DNA from: Saccharicrinis sp963677655
Lineage (GTDB): Bacteria > Bacteroidota > Bacteroidia > Bacteroidales > Marinilabiliaceae
Assembly (NCBI GenBank): GCA_963677655.1
Contig: OY782089.1
Strand: one strand, 5' to 3'
Length of the DNA: 64,000 bases
The notes under the pieces were generated by a model. The model was not told the DNA's origin, did no database searches, and saw nothing but the letters and a program-made list of their open reading frames with translations. Positions 9,230-19,405 of the stretch are shown in pieces (the stretch's first letter is position 1; each line of letters starts with the position of its first letter). The translations under genes and the position numbers were made by a program.

Positions 9230-11443
9230 CTATTTCGGTCTGTCTTCAATAGAGGCTCCAAAGTTTTTGTTTGGTTCAGATCCCATAACAAATTTTAAAG
9301 TCCCTCCATTAGTTATATCCTTGTGAGTGATAAAACTCATGGTATAATTTTCATTATTTAACTCAACAGACTGAATATAAATGTTTTCGTCGCTATTATT
9401 TTTTACAATTATTTTAAATTCCTTACCCTCTGGCAGGTTTATCGTGGCTTTACTAATTGAAGGACTTCCAAAAACATAAATACCATTTGCCGGATTAACG
9501 GGGTAAAAGCCTAACGAAGAAAATATGTACCAGGCAGACATTTGCCCACAGTCCTCATTACCTGATAAACCATCCGGATCATTATGATATAATGTTTTTA
9601 AAATTTCACGAACTTTTTCAGCTGTTTTCCATTGCTGACCTGCATAGGCATACAAGTATGTTGTATGATGACTTGGTTCATTTCCATGAGCATACTGACC
9701 TATTAAACCTGAAATATCAGAAGAAGCACCTTCTCCTAAATCAGAACTAATGGTAAATAAGGAATCAATCTTTTGAATAAAAGGCTCTTCCCCACCGAAA
9801 AGCTCAATTAAACCATAAGGATCATGAGGAACCAACCAGGTATACTGCCAGGCATTTCCTTCGCAAAAATCATCGGCACGATGTTTAGAGTGAACCGGAT
9901 CAAATGTAGCACGAAACTTACCTGAAGCAAGTTTACCACGCATAAACTGAAGATCTTTATCAAAATAATTGGCATAAGCTTTGGCTCTTTTTGAGAAATA
10001 CTCATAATCTTCTGTTTTCCCCATCTTTTTTGCCATTTCGGCTACGCACCAATCATCAATAGCATATTCCAATCCAAGGGCAACCGACTCATGAAGAGAA
10101 TCAGCAGGAATATATCCCATTTCTTTCACAAAGTTCATTCCTCTGAAATCTAGCATTGAAGATACCTTAATTGCTTCATAAGCCAACTCTGCATCAAAAC
10201 CATTAAAACCTTTTAAATAAGCATCCACAATTACAGGAATAGCATGATTTCCTACCATGGTATTGGTTTCATTTCCGGCTAAATGCCATACTGGTAATTT
10301 ACCTTGCTTTTTATAAATTTCAAGCATCGTATTTACCAAATCATTCACTTTACCGGGTTGTGTTACTGTATACAAAGGATGCAAAGCTCGATATGTATCC
10401 CAAAGTGAAAATACAGTATAATTATCGACCATAGAGTTAACTACTTGATTATCTTCTCCAATAAAATCACCATTATGATCGTTAAATAACGATGGGAAAA
10501 TATAAGTATGAAACAATGCAGTATAAAATACTTTTTCATCTGCCGGATTTCTAAAATTAACATCAATTGATCTTAACTCTTTGTTCCAGCTTTTCTCTGC
10601 AGCCAGTTTTACCTCATCAAAATTCCATTCAGGAACCTCTGATTTTAAATTATTTTTTGCTCCTTTAATACTTACAGGAGAAAGTGCTGTTTTGGCTAAT
10701 AACTCATTCCCTCCTATAAAATCGATAATGAAAGTACGAGCTGGTTCATTAGTTTTATTTAGCGGGATTATTTTTTCAATTTTATTAGAAAATGTTGTGC
10801 AGAAATATAATTTTTGATCCTTTGCCCATCCGGATGAATACCGATATCCCACAATGGTATAATCATCGAGCTGCTCTATTTTCCCTTCAGTATACTTATC
10901 CCAACCAGTACCATTGTTTAAATCAACTATTAATTGAGGAGCTTTTTCTCCATTAAAAGTATATTTATGAAATCCAACTCTTTGAGTAGCTGTTAATTCT
11001 GCATCTACATTATATTTTTCGATATGAATAGAATAATATCCCGGTTTAACTACTTCGTCAGAGTGCTCGTATAAAGCAGTCCATTCATCCATGGATAAAC
11101 TATTATTCTTTAACTCATCAATAGCCACAGGCATAAAAAGTATATCTCCATAATCTCCAATCCCTGTTCCACTCAAATGAGTATGGGCAAATCCAATCAA
11201 TGTAGAATCAGAATAGTGATAACCAGAGCACCAGTCCCAACCTTTAAAAATATTATTTGGTCCAAGCTGAACCATACCAAAAGGCACACTGGCACCTACA
11301 AAAACATGCCCATGTCCTCCCGACCCAATATAAGAATCAACCTTACTGGTATAATTTTGCGTATTTTGTTTTTTTGGTGAACATGACACTAAATATATTA
11401 GCGACAATACCAATAAGTGTTTAAATAGATTTTTTATCTTCAT
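9230..11443 (-). CDS. GH92 alpha-mannosidase, lipoprotein
   Basis: Lipoprotein (LVSC, Cys21) of 737 aa, identical in length to the GH92 at 1225 and the closest to it by eye. Motifs in order are YIGSGGHGHVFVGASVPFG, GWDWCSGYHYSD, HTHLSGTGIGD, GNEPSHHTTYLY (catalytic acid) and GNEDCGQMSAWY (base site). The Trp-containing GWDWCSGY and SHH pattern is the one associated in the family with alpha-1,2-mannosidase activity; this is an inference. It lies 129 bp before the next GH92 and 11 bp after the GH20 gene, within the same leftward operon. Confidence 0.93.
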   Translation of the reverse strand: MKIKNLFKHLLVLSLIYLVSCSPKKQNTQNYTSKVDSYIGSGGHGHVFVGASVPFGMVQLGPNNIFKGWDWCSGYHYSDSTLIGFAHTHLSGTGIGDYGDILFMPVAIDELKNNSLSMDEWTALYEHSDEVVKPGYYSIHIEKYNVDAELTATQRVGFHKYTFNGEKAPQLIVDLNNGTGWDKYTEGKIEQLDDYTIVGYRYSSGWAKDQKLYFCTTFSNKIEKIIPLNKTNEPARTFIIDFIGGNELLAKTALSPVSIKGAKNNLKSEVPEWNFDEVKLAAEKSWNKELRSIDVNFRNPADEKVFYTALFHTYIFPSLFNDHNGDFIGEDNQVVNSMVDNYTVFSLWDTYRALHPLYTVTQPGKVNDLVNTMLEIYKKQGKLPVWHLAGNETNTMVGNHAIPVIVDAYLKGFNGFDAELAYEAIKVSSMLDFRGMNFVKEMGYIPADSLHESVALGLEYAIDDWCVAEMAKKMGKTEDYEYFSKRAKAYANYFDKDLQFMRGKLASGKFRATFDPVHSKHRADDFCEGNAWQYTWLVPHDPYGLIELFGGEEPFIQKIDSLFTISSDLGEGASSDISGLIGQYAHGNEPSHHTTYLYAYAGQQWKTAEKVREILKTLYHNDPDGLSGNEDCGQMSAWYIFSSLGFYPVNPANGIYVFGSPSISKATINLPEGKEFKIIVKNNSDENIYIQSVELNNENYTMSFITHKDITNGGTLKFVMGSEPNKNFGASIEDRPK

Positions 11444-11454
11444 TTTATAGGCTT

Positions 11455-13755
11455 TTAATATCTACAAACTTCACTTGTTAAATCCTGTAAGTCTTTACCT
11501 TGTTCTCCGAACTTTATCCCAATAGCTTTTGGTTTTACACTTGGTTTATACTTTACAGTAAAAGCATGCATTCCTTTTTTTAGGGCAATTTTTTCGCTCT
11601 TTTTAAAAGGATTCCAACCTTCTCCTGTTTTATCAATAATTAAATCATCATTAAACAACAGAGCACTTTCACCATCCGATTTTAATTCGAACTCATAGAC
11701 TCCATCCTTTTCGGCAACAAAGAATCCATTGTATACCATCGAAAAATTAGAATTTTCTCCCCAATCGCCAAGTTGTATAGTATCTGCTTTTTCAAACTGG
11801 ATTAAGTTCTTTATTTTTATATCGTCGATAGATTTAACTTTTCCTTTTAAAAAATATTTCTGAATTCCTCTATTATCAGCTGAACTTTCAGAAGGCTCCC
11901 GATAGTTTTGGTGAACCACTTTTGCGGTTTTTAAATCGTTGAACATGTCACCTTTGTAGGTTCTGGCTTTAATTTCGCATTCATTGCTAACGACAAATGG
12001 TTCTGTATAAAGTATCGATTTTCTTGTGGGTACCGTACCATCCAGGGTATAATAAATTTCTGCTCCTTCGTGGGTATATGCCAGGTTAAGCGTAACAACA
12101 GTACTATCTACAAATACAATATCTTTATTTAAACCTTCAACTGCAGGAATGTAATAATACACACCCATTTGATCTAATCTATTATAATGGTGTTGAATAC
12201 GAACATTGAATTCATCAAAATCCTTTAATTCTTTAGCTGTCCATGCTGTTTCGGCCATTGGTATTAAACGAGGAAAAGCTTGGTATTGCAAACGTTTAAA
12301 ACTTGGAATCCACTCTGACCACAAGTTTGCCTGAATACCCAAAACATGTTTGGTTTGTTCAGTAGTAAAATAATCCGGAACAGGTTCATAAGCATATGTT
12401 TTTTCAATTGGATTATGATCGTTCAGGTAATCGTAATAATAAGCAGCTGTAGGTGTTATGATCATATCATTCCCATTTTCTGCAGCAATCCTTGGTGCTT
12501 TGGGCACCCAGTTACGCCACCACATCATGGTTGCTCCTTCACTTAATCCACCTTCTACAATCTCGTCCCATCCCATTAATTGCTTACCTTTTGATTGTAA
12601 GAATTTTTCGATTCTACGGTTGAAATGCGATTGCAATTCATGCTCATCGGCTAAGTGATGTTTCTTTATTTCAGCCTGACATTTAGGGCATTCTTTCCAA
12701 CATTCAATTCTTACCTCATCGCCACCAATATGCACGTATTCACAAGGAAATAATTCAACCACCTCAGCTAAAATATTCTCCATAAACTCATAGGTAGTCT
12801 CTTTACCTAAACAAGCTGGTGTTGAAAATACCCTACCCCAGCCAGCTTCTCCTGTACATGATAAAAACAAGTAATTGTCAATGGCTGCTTTAAAGTGACC
12901 CGGCATATCAATCTCAGGAACAACAGTAATGCAACGTTCATCAGCATAAGCAACTATCTCTTTAATTTGCTCTTGCGTAAAAAATCCACCGTACTCTTTT
13001 TTACCCTCTTCCTCGCGATAATTTTTAGGATCAATGGTATACAACTCATTCTCAACAGCACGCTCATTACAAATGGTATCCTGATTATTCTCTATTCTCC
13101 AGGCTCCTTTTTCTGTCAGTAATGGATACTTTTTAATCTCAATACGCCATCCCTGATCATCTGTAAGATGCATATGGTATGTATTCAACTTGTATAAAGC
13201 CATGTAATCTAAAAACTCTTTCACTTCTTCAACATCAAAAAAGTGACGGCTGAAATCCATGTGCATACCTCTCCACGAAAAACGAGGTTCATCTTTAACA
13301 ATGCAACATGGAACCAACCATTCTGCTTTTACAACTTGATCGCTTTCAATCTGGGTTGGTAAAAGCTGACGAATGGTTTGAACAGCATTAAAAAAACCTG
13401 ATTCATCTGAGGCTTTTACGATTATTTGTTCTGGAGTAATATCTAATTGATAGGCTTCAACATTAAAATCAGCTTTCTCAAATACAACACCATTGCTGAT
13501 TGCATCTGTTGCCACTTTAATATTAAATCCAGCAGCCTTATTTAGCATATTTACCAAATAATTGGCAGCCTTTTGAGCACTTTTATCCTGAATAACAACT
13601 AGTGTATTTGCTTTAAAACGGAAAGAACTTTCTTTTAATTGAAATGATACCGGTTTGGGAATAACGGAAATTTCTTCCTTCTTAAAGCTCGGGTTTGTAC
13701 ATGATGCCAACAAAAAGGCAACCATTACAGGTATAATACCAATACTTCTTTTCAT
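11455..13755 (-). CDS. GH20 beta-N-acetylhexosaminidase with C-terminal PA14 domain
   Basis: Removes terminal beta-GlcNAc or beta-GalNAc by substrate-assisted catalysis. The start at 13755 (MKRSIGII) is chosen because it gives a compact lipoprotein signal ending LASC; the open frame extends 4 codons further to 13767. Counted from the longer frame, the layout is an N-terminal GH20b-type domain (about 35-165), a TIM barrel (about 170-520) with FSWRGMHMD, HLTDDQGWR, EIDMPGH and HIGGDE whose Asp-Glu pair (about 350) is catalytic, a chitobiase-like C-terminal domain (YYTLDGTVPT) and a PA14-like domain (about 640-765; GVYEFELKSDGESALLFND). PA14 presumably helps bind glycan. Confidence 0.94.
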   Translation of the reverse strand: MKRSIGIIPVMVAFLLASCTNPSFKKEEISVIPKPVSFQLKESSFRFKANTLVVIQDKSAQKAANYLVNMLNKAAGFNIKVATDAISNGVVFEKADFNVEAYQLDITPEQIIVKASDESGFFNAVQTIRQLLPTQIESDQVVKAEWLVPCCIVKDEPRFSWRGMHMDFSRHFFDVEEVKEFLDYMALYKLNTYHMHLTDDQGWRIEIKKYPLLTEKGAWRIENNQDTICNERAVENELYTIDPKNYREEEGKKEYGGFFTQEQIKEIVAYADERCITVVPEIDMPGHFKAAIDNYLFLSCTGEAGWGRVFSTPACLGKETTYEFMENILAEVVELFPCEYVHIGGDEVRIECWKECPKCQAEIKKHHLADEHELQSHFNRRIEKFLQSKGKQLMGWDEIVEGGLSEGATMMWWRNWVPKAPRIAAENGNDMIITPTAAYYYDYLNDHNPIEKTYAYEPVPDYFTTEQTKHVLGIQANLWSEWIPSFKRLQYQAFPRLIPMAETAWTAKELKDFDEFNVRIQHHYNRLDQMGVYYYIPAVEGLNKDIVFVDSTVVTLNLAYTHEGAEIYYTLDGTVPTRKSILYTEPFVVSNECEIKARTYKGDMFNDLKTAKVVHQNYREPSESSADNRGIQKYFLKGKVKSIDDIKIKNLIQFEKADTIQLGDWGENSNFSMVYNGFFVAEKDGVYEFELKSDGESALLFNDDLIIDKTGEGWNPFKKSEKIALKKGMHAFTVKYKPSVKPKAIGIKFGEQGKDLQDLTSEVCRY

Positions 13756-13775
13756 AAATTTACCCATGACATCTA

Positions 13776-15275
13776 TTATTTATTATTGTTTTTTAATTTT
13801 AGAAATGCCTCTTCATTAGATAATTGAAGCATATTCCCTCTTTTTCTTGTTCTTATAGCTCCATTATGTAGCATTTCTATTGAAACATCGTTTCCATTTG
13901 ACTCTAACCTTCTATAGATTGGATCATTATCAACAGTTGGAATATCTTTTAGTATCTCATCAAATTGAGCAATTACAGAACTTAATTCTCCTTCATCGAT
14001 CAAATTTATTGTTTCATAAGGATCTTTTTCCATATCAAAAAGGCGCACTACCCTTTTAATGGTATCGATATAGGCTTTATACCTCAAGTTACGGATAATA
14101 CGATCGCGAAATTCAAACCTATTATGCATTATACTATCTTCGCTAATTACAGCAGGAAGCCCCCCCATGGATAATGCCCAATTTCGGTACCCCTCATTCT
14201 TTTCTTGTGTTAAAACGTCGGCAAACGAGATCCCATCTATTTTATAGTCTAATGCATCTTCAACATTAGCTAAATCAAGTAAGGTTGGGTAGATATCGGT
14301 AAAATCAACCAACGCCTTTGACTCCTTTTTAAGTTTATTGGGTGTAACCACAATAAATGGCGCGTTTACTCCATTTTCGGTTAAAAATGCTTTACCACCT
14401 ATTACATAAACCGAATCGCGCTTACCAATTATTGAATTTGATGTTCCATTATCGGTTGTAAAAATCAAATAGGTATTATCTGATATCCCTAATGCATTTA
14501 TTGCATCCACAATCTTTCCAACAATAACATCGGTATACCTAACCATGGCCTGATGCTTTTCGTATTTTGTTTTCACGTTGGGCTCTAGTGGTGTATGAAC
14601 AAAAGGTGAATGTGTTAATACCATAGGATAATACACACACATTGGTTGTTCCTTATTTTTACTTAAAAAATCAATAATAAAATCAGAGAAAATATCGGGC
14701 CCAAATTGACCCGCGTAAGTTCTACTTCCTTCTTTTGTATGAATGTACGGATCCCAATAGCGATTATCGCTAGGCGGATTATTGCTTTCATAGCCCGTCC
14801 ACATACAATATTCATCAAATCCTGCCTTGCTCATTGCATCTGGTTCTATCCTAAAATCGTTGACCTGCCATTTACCTGCCACACAGGTTTTATAGCCAGC
14901 TTTATGAAGTACCTTTGCAAAACTTGGATTCTTCTGTGTATCAAAGTTTACCCCATGTCCCCAACGCGGAACATCGTAGTGATTAACCCATCCACTGGTA
15001 TATGGATATTGACCTGTCATCAACGCTATCCGACTTGGGGTGCATTGCGGCATTGAATATGCTGTATTAAATTTTATTCCTGTTGCGGCAAGTTTATCAA
15101 TACTTGGTGTTTCAACTTCTGTGGCTCCATAACACGAGATCCATTCCTTTCCGAGATCATCAACCAAAATAAAAATGAAATTTGGTTTTTCTGATTTATG
15201 ATTTTTTGTACAAGCAATGCATAATAATGCAAGGATAGCACAGCAAAACACCCGTGTTTTCAATTTAAAAGTCAT
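13776..15275 (-). CDS. S1 family sulfatase, lipoprotein (FGly motif CTPSR)
   Basis: Formylglycine-dependent sulfatase. The start at 15275 (MTFKLKTR) is preferred over the longer frame at 15329 because it yields a lipoprotein signal ending IAC (Cys22). ILVDDLG carries the paired metal-binding Asp. CTPSR (Cys78) is the Cys converted to formylglycine, and TTDNGTS holds the second metal pair. The substrate class cannot be read from sequence alone. It lies between the GH20 and the alpha/beta hydrolase and is probably co-transcribed with them. Being Cys-type, it needs a maturase; none is encoded in this window. Confidence 0.9.
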   Translation of the reverse strand: MTFKLKTRVFCCAILALLCIACTKNHKSEKPNFIFILVDDLGKEWISCYGATEVETPSIDKLAATGIKFNTAYSMPQCTPSRIALMTGQYPYTSGWVNHYDVPRWGHGVNFDTQKNPSFAKVLHKAGYKTCVAGKWQVNDFRIEPDAMSKAGFDEYCMWTGYESNNPPSDNRYWDPYIHTKEGSRTYAGQFGPDIFSDFIIDFLSKNKEQPMCVYYPMVLTHSPFVHTPLEPNVKTKYEKHQAMVRYTDVIVGKIVDAINALGISDNTYLIFTTDNGTSNSIIGKRDSVYVIGGKAFLTENGVNAPFIVVTPNKLKKESKALVDFTDIYPTLLDLANVEDALDYKIDGISFADVLTQEKNEGYRNWALSMGGLPAVISEDSIMHNRFEFRDRIIRNLRYKAYIDTIKRVVRLFDMEKDPYETINLIDEGELSSVIAQFDEILKDIPTVDNDPIYRRLESNGNDVSIEMLHNGAIRTRKRGNMLQLSNEEAFLKLKNNNK

Positions 15276-15333
15276 AGTTATATTTCTTAAAGTATCAGCT
15301 AATAAGACACAAATTTCAATACTTGACACTAAA

Positions 15334-17799
15334 TTATTCTTCTATTAAAACCTCACCATTTTCAATACTCCAGTCGTTGCCAAAATAACCGGCTACTTTT
15401 ACTCCTTCTATACCATTTTTATATTGTTCTGAACTAAAAATCATAATATCCGGAATGCCAACACCTGAAACAAAATATTTATTTGGTATAGCTGCTTTGA
15501 GTCCTTCTGTTCCGGTTCCGGAGATAACAGCTACAGAAGCAACTTTACTATCTGCACGAGGATAGGTAAAATATGCACTTAAATTTCTTCCTTTTATGGT
15601 TTTATCTCCAACTTTCACTTCTCCTCTTTTCACTTGAACCGGACAATTACTCAATAAGACTTTCCATGCTGAATTAGAAGAAGCGTTTCCATATAGAATG
15701 ACCGAACGATCTTTATACTTGCTTGCTTTAAATGATTTATCCGAAATAATATCTACAGAACCATTACCTCGATAATAAAAGGTTTCCGCATCGAAACGAG
15801 CTTTATTATAGGCCCATTTATTTTCCTCTAAAGTTCCTTTTGTTCCATATACAAAAACCATATTATGACGGAAGGCATCTTTAAAGTTACCGTAACGAAT
15901 TGGATTCTTTTCAAAAGTATTGGTTGGAGCTTTAGTTGTTACCCATTTATCACCCTCCTTTTCAAACCAAATCTCTTTACCAGCATTGGCAACTGCCTTT
16001 GTAAAGTTTGTTTGGTCAACTTTAATCACTACAGAATCTGATTGAGAACAATGTGCAATATCGAGTTTAAACTTTTCCAGGTTTTCTGTTTCAATATTAA
16101 TCCATCGTTTTTTAAGGGTTATGTTCTTTTTAATTTCATTTTCGTTAGGAACTCTTTGCAATACCTTTACTCCACAAAACTCAAATGGTAATTCTTGTTG
16201 ATATAAAGTAATAAATCGGCTACTTGAAGATACGCCCGGACAAGCTGTTCTGAATTCAAAAGTTTTGACACTGCCATTATCCGGAACACTATGCCATTTG
16301 AAATAATCAAAAATGGTTGCAAAATCGATCCCAAACCAATGCTTTTTATCCTTATGCTCATAATAGGCCATATCTGTATGAAACTTTCCCAGATACTCAC
16401 GCATAAATCTGGCTTGATCAACAGATACTACCTGATCAGAATCACCATGTTGAATATAAACACCATGATGCAAATAGTTTCGTGACAACTCCAATGTATG
16501 ACTAGAGTGGCTTGCCCTTACAAACATATTTTCTAACGGAGAGGGCTCATCCACCTTTTTCTTATTCGAATAGGAGAAAAATGAATACCATCCCGATATA
16601 GGGGATATTGCAGCCCACTTTCCAGGAAAGGTTGCTCCAATTTGCCAGGTTCCATGTCCACCCATAGAATGACCTGTAAGATAAGTATGCGTTGGATCAG
16701 TGCCATACATCTCTTCTGCAATTTTCTGTACTTCTATAGCATCCCAACGCCCCCAATCTTCCCAATCAAAACCGAAAGGCCTGCGGTTAGTTGGACAAAT
16801 CACATGTCCCCAATCTTTTGCTTCATAAGATGCAGCCTGTCCGCGAGCCTCAACCGCAGCCCCATGTAATGATAAAAACATAGCAGGTTTGGTATCTGGC
16901 TTTATGATGCCTTCACGAACGGCAAAATACTGAACACTACCATCTATATCAGAAATAAATGTTCGCACATAAAACTGATCTGGCGTTCTTACTTTATATC
17001 TTATCGTTATTTCATCGAGCAATTGTTTGCCGTTATAAAGTTTTAAATGAACATCCACGGTATCTTTTTGTGTGTAGCTATCTTTTACCGAATATGCCAC
17101 TTTTCGCATAGTCATTGGAACTATAGTCCACACATTAGTTTCCAACTCTATTCCGTTGGTTTCGGCTACAATTTTTAAGTTGTTTTGGGTATGGTTTGTT
17201 GTATTCAAAATTCTTACAGAACCAATTTTTACATCATCTTCTGTTGTTATAAAATCAGGAGTAGTCAAGTCTCTTTTCATAAAAGAGATACTTTTTTGTA
17301 CAGGAAGAAGTTGTATTTTTACTTGTCCACGCGAGCCATGAACCAAAAAAGTATTTTCTCCTTTTTTAAGTTTTACCGGGTGAAATGTCAGATGTTTGTT
17401 ATATACATCACCACCTCGTGGAATTCCATTAACAAAAACCTCCCGATGTCCGGATATTTCAAGGATGCGTGTTTCTTCTTTAGGTGAGTCATAGGTTAAA
17501 AACAAATATCCCCCTCTGAGTTCTTGTGCATCAAAAATACCTTTTTCGTTCACTGAAATATTTTGCCAGCTTTCGACCTCACCTCTTCTGTTTAAACCAA
17601 CCGAATCATTAAATACAGGCTTAAACCTGTCATTTTTTATAAATTGATAGAAAACCGGATCAGTATTTATAATTGATCTTGAACTTTCTCCTGTTGCGCC
17701 AACTGCCAATCCTTTTTTAAAAAATATAGTATCCTGTGCTAAACCCATATTTGCAATGGTAAGACCTAATAAGCACAGCAGTAATTTAATTTTTAACAT
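15334..17799 (-). CDS. Large secreted alpha/beta hydrolase (putative carbohydrate esterase)
   Basis: An 821-aa protein with a type I signal (ends NMGLAQ). The centre (about 280-530) is a prolyl-oligopeptidase/esterase-like alpha/beta hydrolase with nucleophile elbow GHSMGG (Ser378), a candidate acid HGDSDQ and a candidate base DKKHWFG. It is flanked by a roughly 270-residue beta-rich N-terminal region and a roughly 280-residue C-terminal region that I do not recognise. The sulfated-glycan context suggests removal of acyl groups, but a peptidase activity is not excluded. It starts 94 bp after the GH29 gene, with an inverted repeat in that gap. Confidence 0.7.
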   Translation of the reverse strand: MLKIKLLLCLLGLTIANMGLAQDTIFFKKGLAVGATGESSRSIINTDPVFYQFIKNDRFKPVFNDSVGLNRRGEVESWQNISVNEKGIFDAQELRGGYLFLTYDSPKEETRILEISGHREVFVNGIPRGGDVYNKHLTFHPVKLKKGENTFLVHGSRGQVKIQLLPVQKSISFMKRDLTTPDFITTEDDVKIGSVRILNTTNHTQNNLKIVAETNGIELETNVWTIVPMTMRKVAYSVKDSYTQKDTVDVHLKLYNGKQLLDEITIRYKVRTPDQFYVRTFISDIDGSVQYFAVREGIIKPDTKPAMFLSLHGAAVEARGQAASYEAKDWGHVICPTNRRPFGFDWEDWGRWDAIEVQKIAEEMYGTDPTHTYLTGHSMGGHGTWQIGATFPGKWAAISPISGWYSFFSYSNKKKVDEPSPLENMFVRASHSSHTLELSRNYLHHGVYIQHGDSDQVVSVDQARFMREYLGKFHTDMAYYEHKDKKHWFGIDFATIFDYFKWHSVPDNGSVKTFEFRTACPGVSSSSRFITLYQQELPFEFCGVKVLQRVPNENEIKKNITLKKRWINIETENLEKFKLDIAHCSQSDSVVIKVDQTNFTKAVANAGKEIWFEKEGDKWVTTKAPTNTFEKNPIRYGNFKDAFRHNMVFVYGTKGTLEENKWAYNKARFDAETFYYRGNGSVDIISDKSFKASKYKDRSVILYGNASSNSAWKVLLSNCPVQVKRGEVKVGDKTIKGRNLSAYFTYPRADSKVASVAVISGTGTEGLKAAIPNKYFVSGVGIPDIMIFSSEQYKNGIEGVKVAGYFGNDWSIENGEVLIEE

Positions 17800-17818
17800 C
17801 TCTATCTATTTAAAAATA

Positions 17819-17887
17819 AAGTGCTAAACGCTTTAGCCAAAAGGTAAAAAAATATATTTAACCATAGCTATAAGCACTTAGCACCTT
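17819..17887 (-). terminator. Weak stem-loop after the GH29 gene
   Basis: AAGTGCTAA (17819-17827) pairs with TTAGCACTT-like sequence (17878-17887), enclosing a roughly 50-nt AT-rich loop. On the minus strand the stem is followed by a short T-rich run. It lies just after the GH29 stop and may attenuate read-through. The long loop makes it a weak call. Confidence 0.3.
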
Positions 17888-17893
17888 GACCTA

Positions 17894-19204
17894 TTATTTT
17901 ACTTTTAACTTAATTATTGAATCAATGGCATCTTGATTTAAAGAGCCTGTATAAACAAATACACCTTCTTTCATTTGCTTAAACTTTAGTTTTTTACCCT
18001 CAAATGTTTCAGCAGACAATACCTTTTGATCCAGATTCCTAATGAAGATATAATCATCGCTTGGCGCATTTAAAACATGAACGTATAAATCTTTATCCTT
18101 TGCAGTAATGGTTCCCCACTCTTGCGTACCGGTAACTTTACCTTGAGTACCATATATAGTTTCGCCGTATTTTTTTGTCCACTCTCCTATTTCTGCAAGT
18201 GTTTCAACAAACTCAGGCTGAATTTCACCGTTTGGCATTGGGCCCACATTCAAAAGTAAGTTTCCGTTTTTACCCGCTGCTTTTACTAAAAAGTGTATGA
18301 TTTGTTTGGTAGACTTGAATTTCTTGTCGTTTAACCCAAATCCCCAATAATGAGCCATAGTAGCACATGATTCCAATGGAAGCTCACTAACTTTAACGCC
18401 ATGGCTATAGCCCCCTTTATTTTCACCTGGTAAATCCCTTTCAAAAGTTTGGATATCTTCTCCTGGTATAGGCTGCAAGTGGTGATTATTTGCAATCAAC
18501 GTATTGGGACTTAACTTATGAATCAATTGGTAAATCTCATTATATCTCCAATCCACTTTTTTACGTTCCCAATGTCCATCAAACCAGATGCAACCAATTT
18601 CACCATAATTAGTCAACAACTCTGTCAATTGCTTTTTCATAAAATCGATATAACTATCCCAGTCTGTATCAACAGGCTTTCCATCAACAATTTTCTTCCC
18701 AAAACCATAATCATCCCTGGCCCAATCTAAAAGTGAGTAATAAAAATTCAGTTTAATCCCCTCTTTTTTACATTCTTCGGCAAGCTCTTTCATTGGGTCT
18801 TGTCCATAAGGTGTAGCATCAACAATATTATAATCAGAAGCTTCGGTATCGAACATACTAAAGCTGTCGTGATGACGTGAAGTAATGGTAATGTACTTCA
18901 TTCCTGCTGACTTGGCAATACGCACCCACTCTTTAGCGTCAAAATCAATAGGATTAAAAAATTTGGCTAAACGACTGTATTTATCGTAAGGTATTTTTTG
19001 ATTAAGCATTACCCACTCTCCATCACCAAGAATACTATAGATACCCCAGTGAATAAACATTCCAAAACGCATATCCTGGAACTCCTTACGAGCTTCAAGG
19101 TTTCCCTCAGTTGGAGTATAATCATCCATTGGATAAGAATATTGCTGTGCCTGAATATTTAAACCAAGCAAAACAAAGGCTGTAATTACTAATATGTTTT
19201 TCAT
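17894..19204 (-). CDS. GH29 alpha-L-fucosidase
   Basis: Retaining exo-alpha-L-fucosidase, 436 aa, with a type I signal (ends IQAQ). Fucosidase landmarks are FGMFIHWGIYS, TSRHHDSFSMFD and IWFDGHW, whose Asp209 is the predicted nucleophile; NGNLLLNVGPMPNG is the usual late barrel motif. The HWG/HHD set resembles the broad-specificity GH29 subgroup, but I cannot assign the subgroup securely. It is separated from the upstream GH92 by a 200-bp gap holding a long inverted repeat. The role in this locus is removal of fucose from the glycan. Confidence 0.93.
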   Translation of the reverse strand: MKNILVITAFVLLGLNIQAQQYSYPMDDYTPTEGNLEARKEFQDMRFGMFIHWGIYSILGDGEWVMLNQKIPYDKYSRLAKFFNPIDFDAKEWVRIAKSAGMKYITITSRHHDSFSMFDTEASDYNIVDATPYGQDPMKELAEECKKEGIKLNFYYSLLDWARDDYGFGKKIVDGKPVDTDWDSYIDFMKKQLTELLTNYGEIGCIWFDGHWERKKVDWRYNEIYQLIHKLSPNTLIANNHHLQPIPGEDIQTFERDLPGENKGGYSHGVKVSELPLESCATMAHYWGFGLNDKKFKSTKQIIHFLVKAAGKNGNLLLNVGPMPNGEIQPEFVETLAEIGEWTKKYGETIYGTQGKVTGTQEWGTITAKDKDLYVHVLNAPSDDYIFIRNLDQKVLSAETFEGKKLKFKQMKEGVFVYTGSLNQDAIDSIIKLKVK

Positions 19205-19289
19205 AGTTTCTTTTTTTAAAGATATCTTAGAGAGAAAGACTCTATGTTTTATCTCATTTAAAATAATTTGTTCTTCCTTTTCATTTAGT

Positions 19290-19345
19290 AGGCATTTTAT
19301 AAATCAGATTCTTCATATTATAAAGAATACTGATTTACAATGCCT
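19290..19345. other. Long imperfect stem-loop between GH92 and GH29
   Basis: Arms of about 23-24 nt (19290-19313 and 19323-19345) are nearly complementary (AGGCATT, AATCAG and ATTCTT all pair), with a loop under 10 nt. There is no T-tract in either direction, so it looks more like an mRNA-stabilising or processing hairpin, or a remnant repeat, than a classical terminator. Confidence 0.55.
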
Positions 19346-19405
19346 GTCTTTATATAATTAATCTAAACCTCTTTTTAACACGCTTTATGCAATAGAAAAT
19401 CGGGT

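Noticed and set aside
14706..15056. 116-codon open frame on the plus strand
   Set aside because: It lies fully inside the sulfatase at 13776-15275, which has all family motifs; the plus-strand product has no recognisable features.
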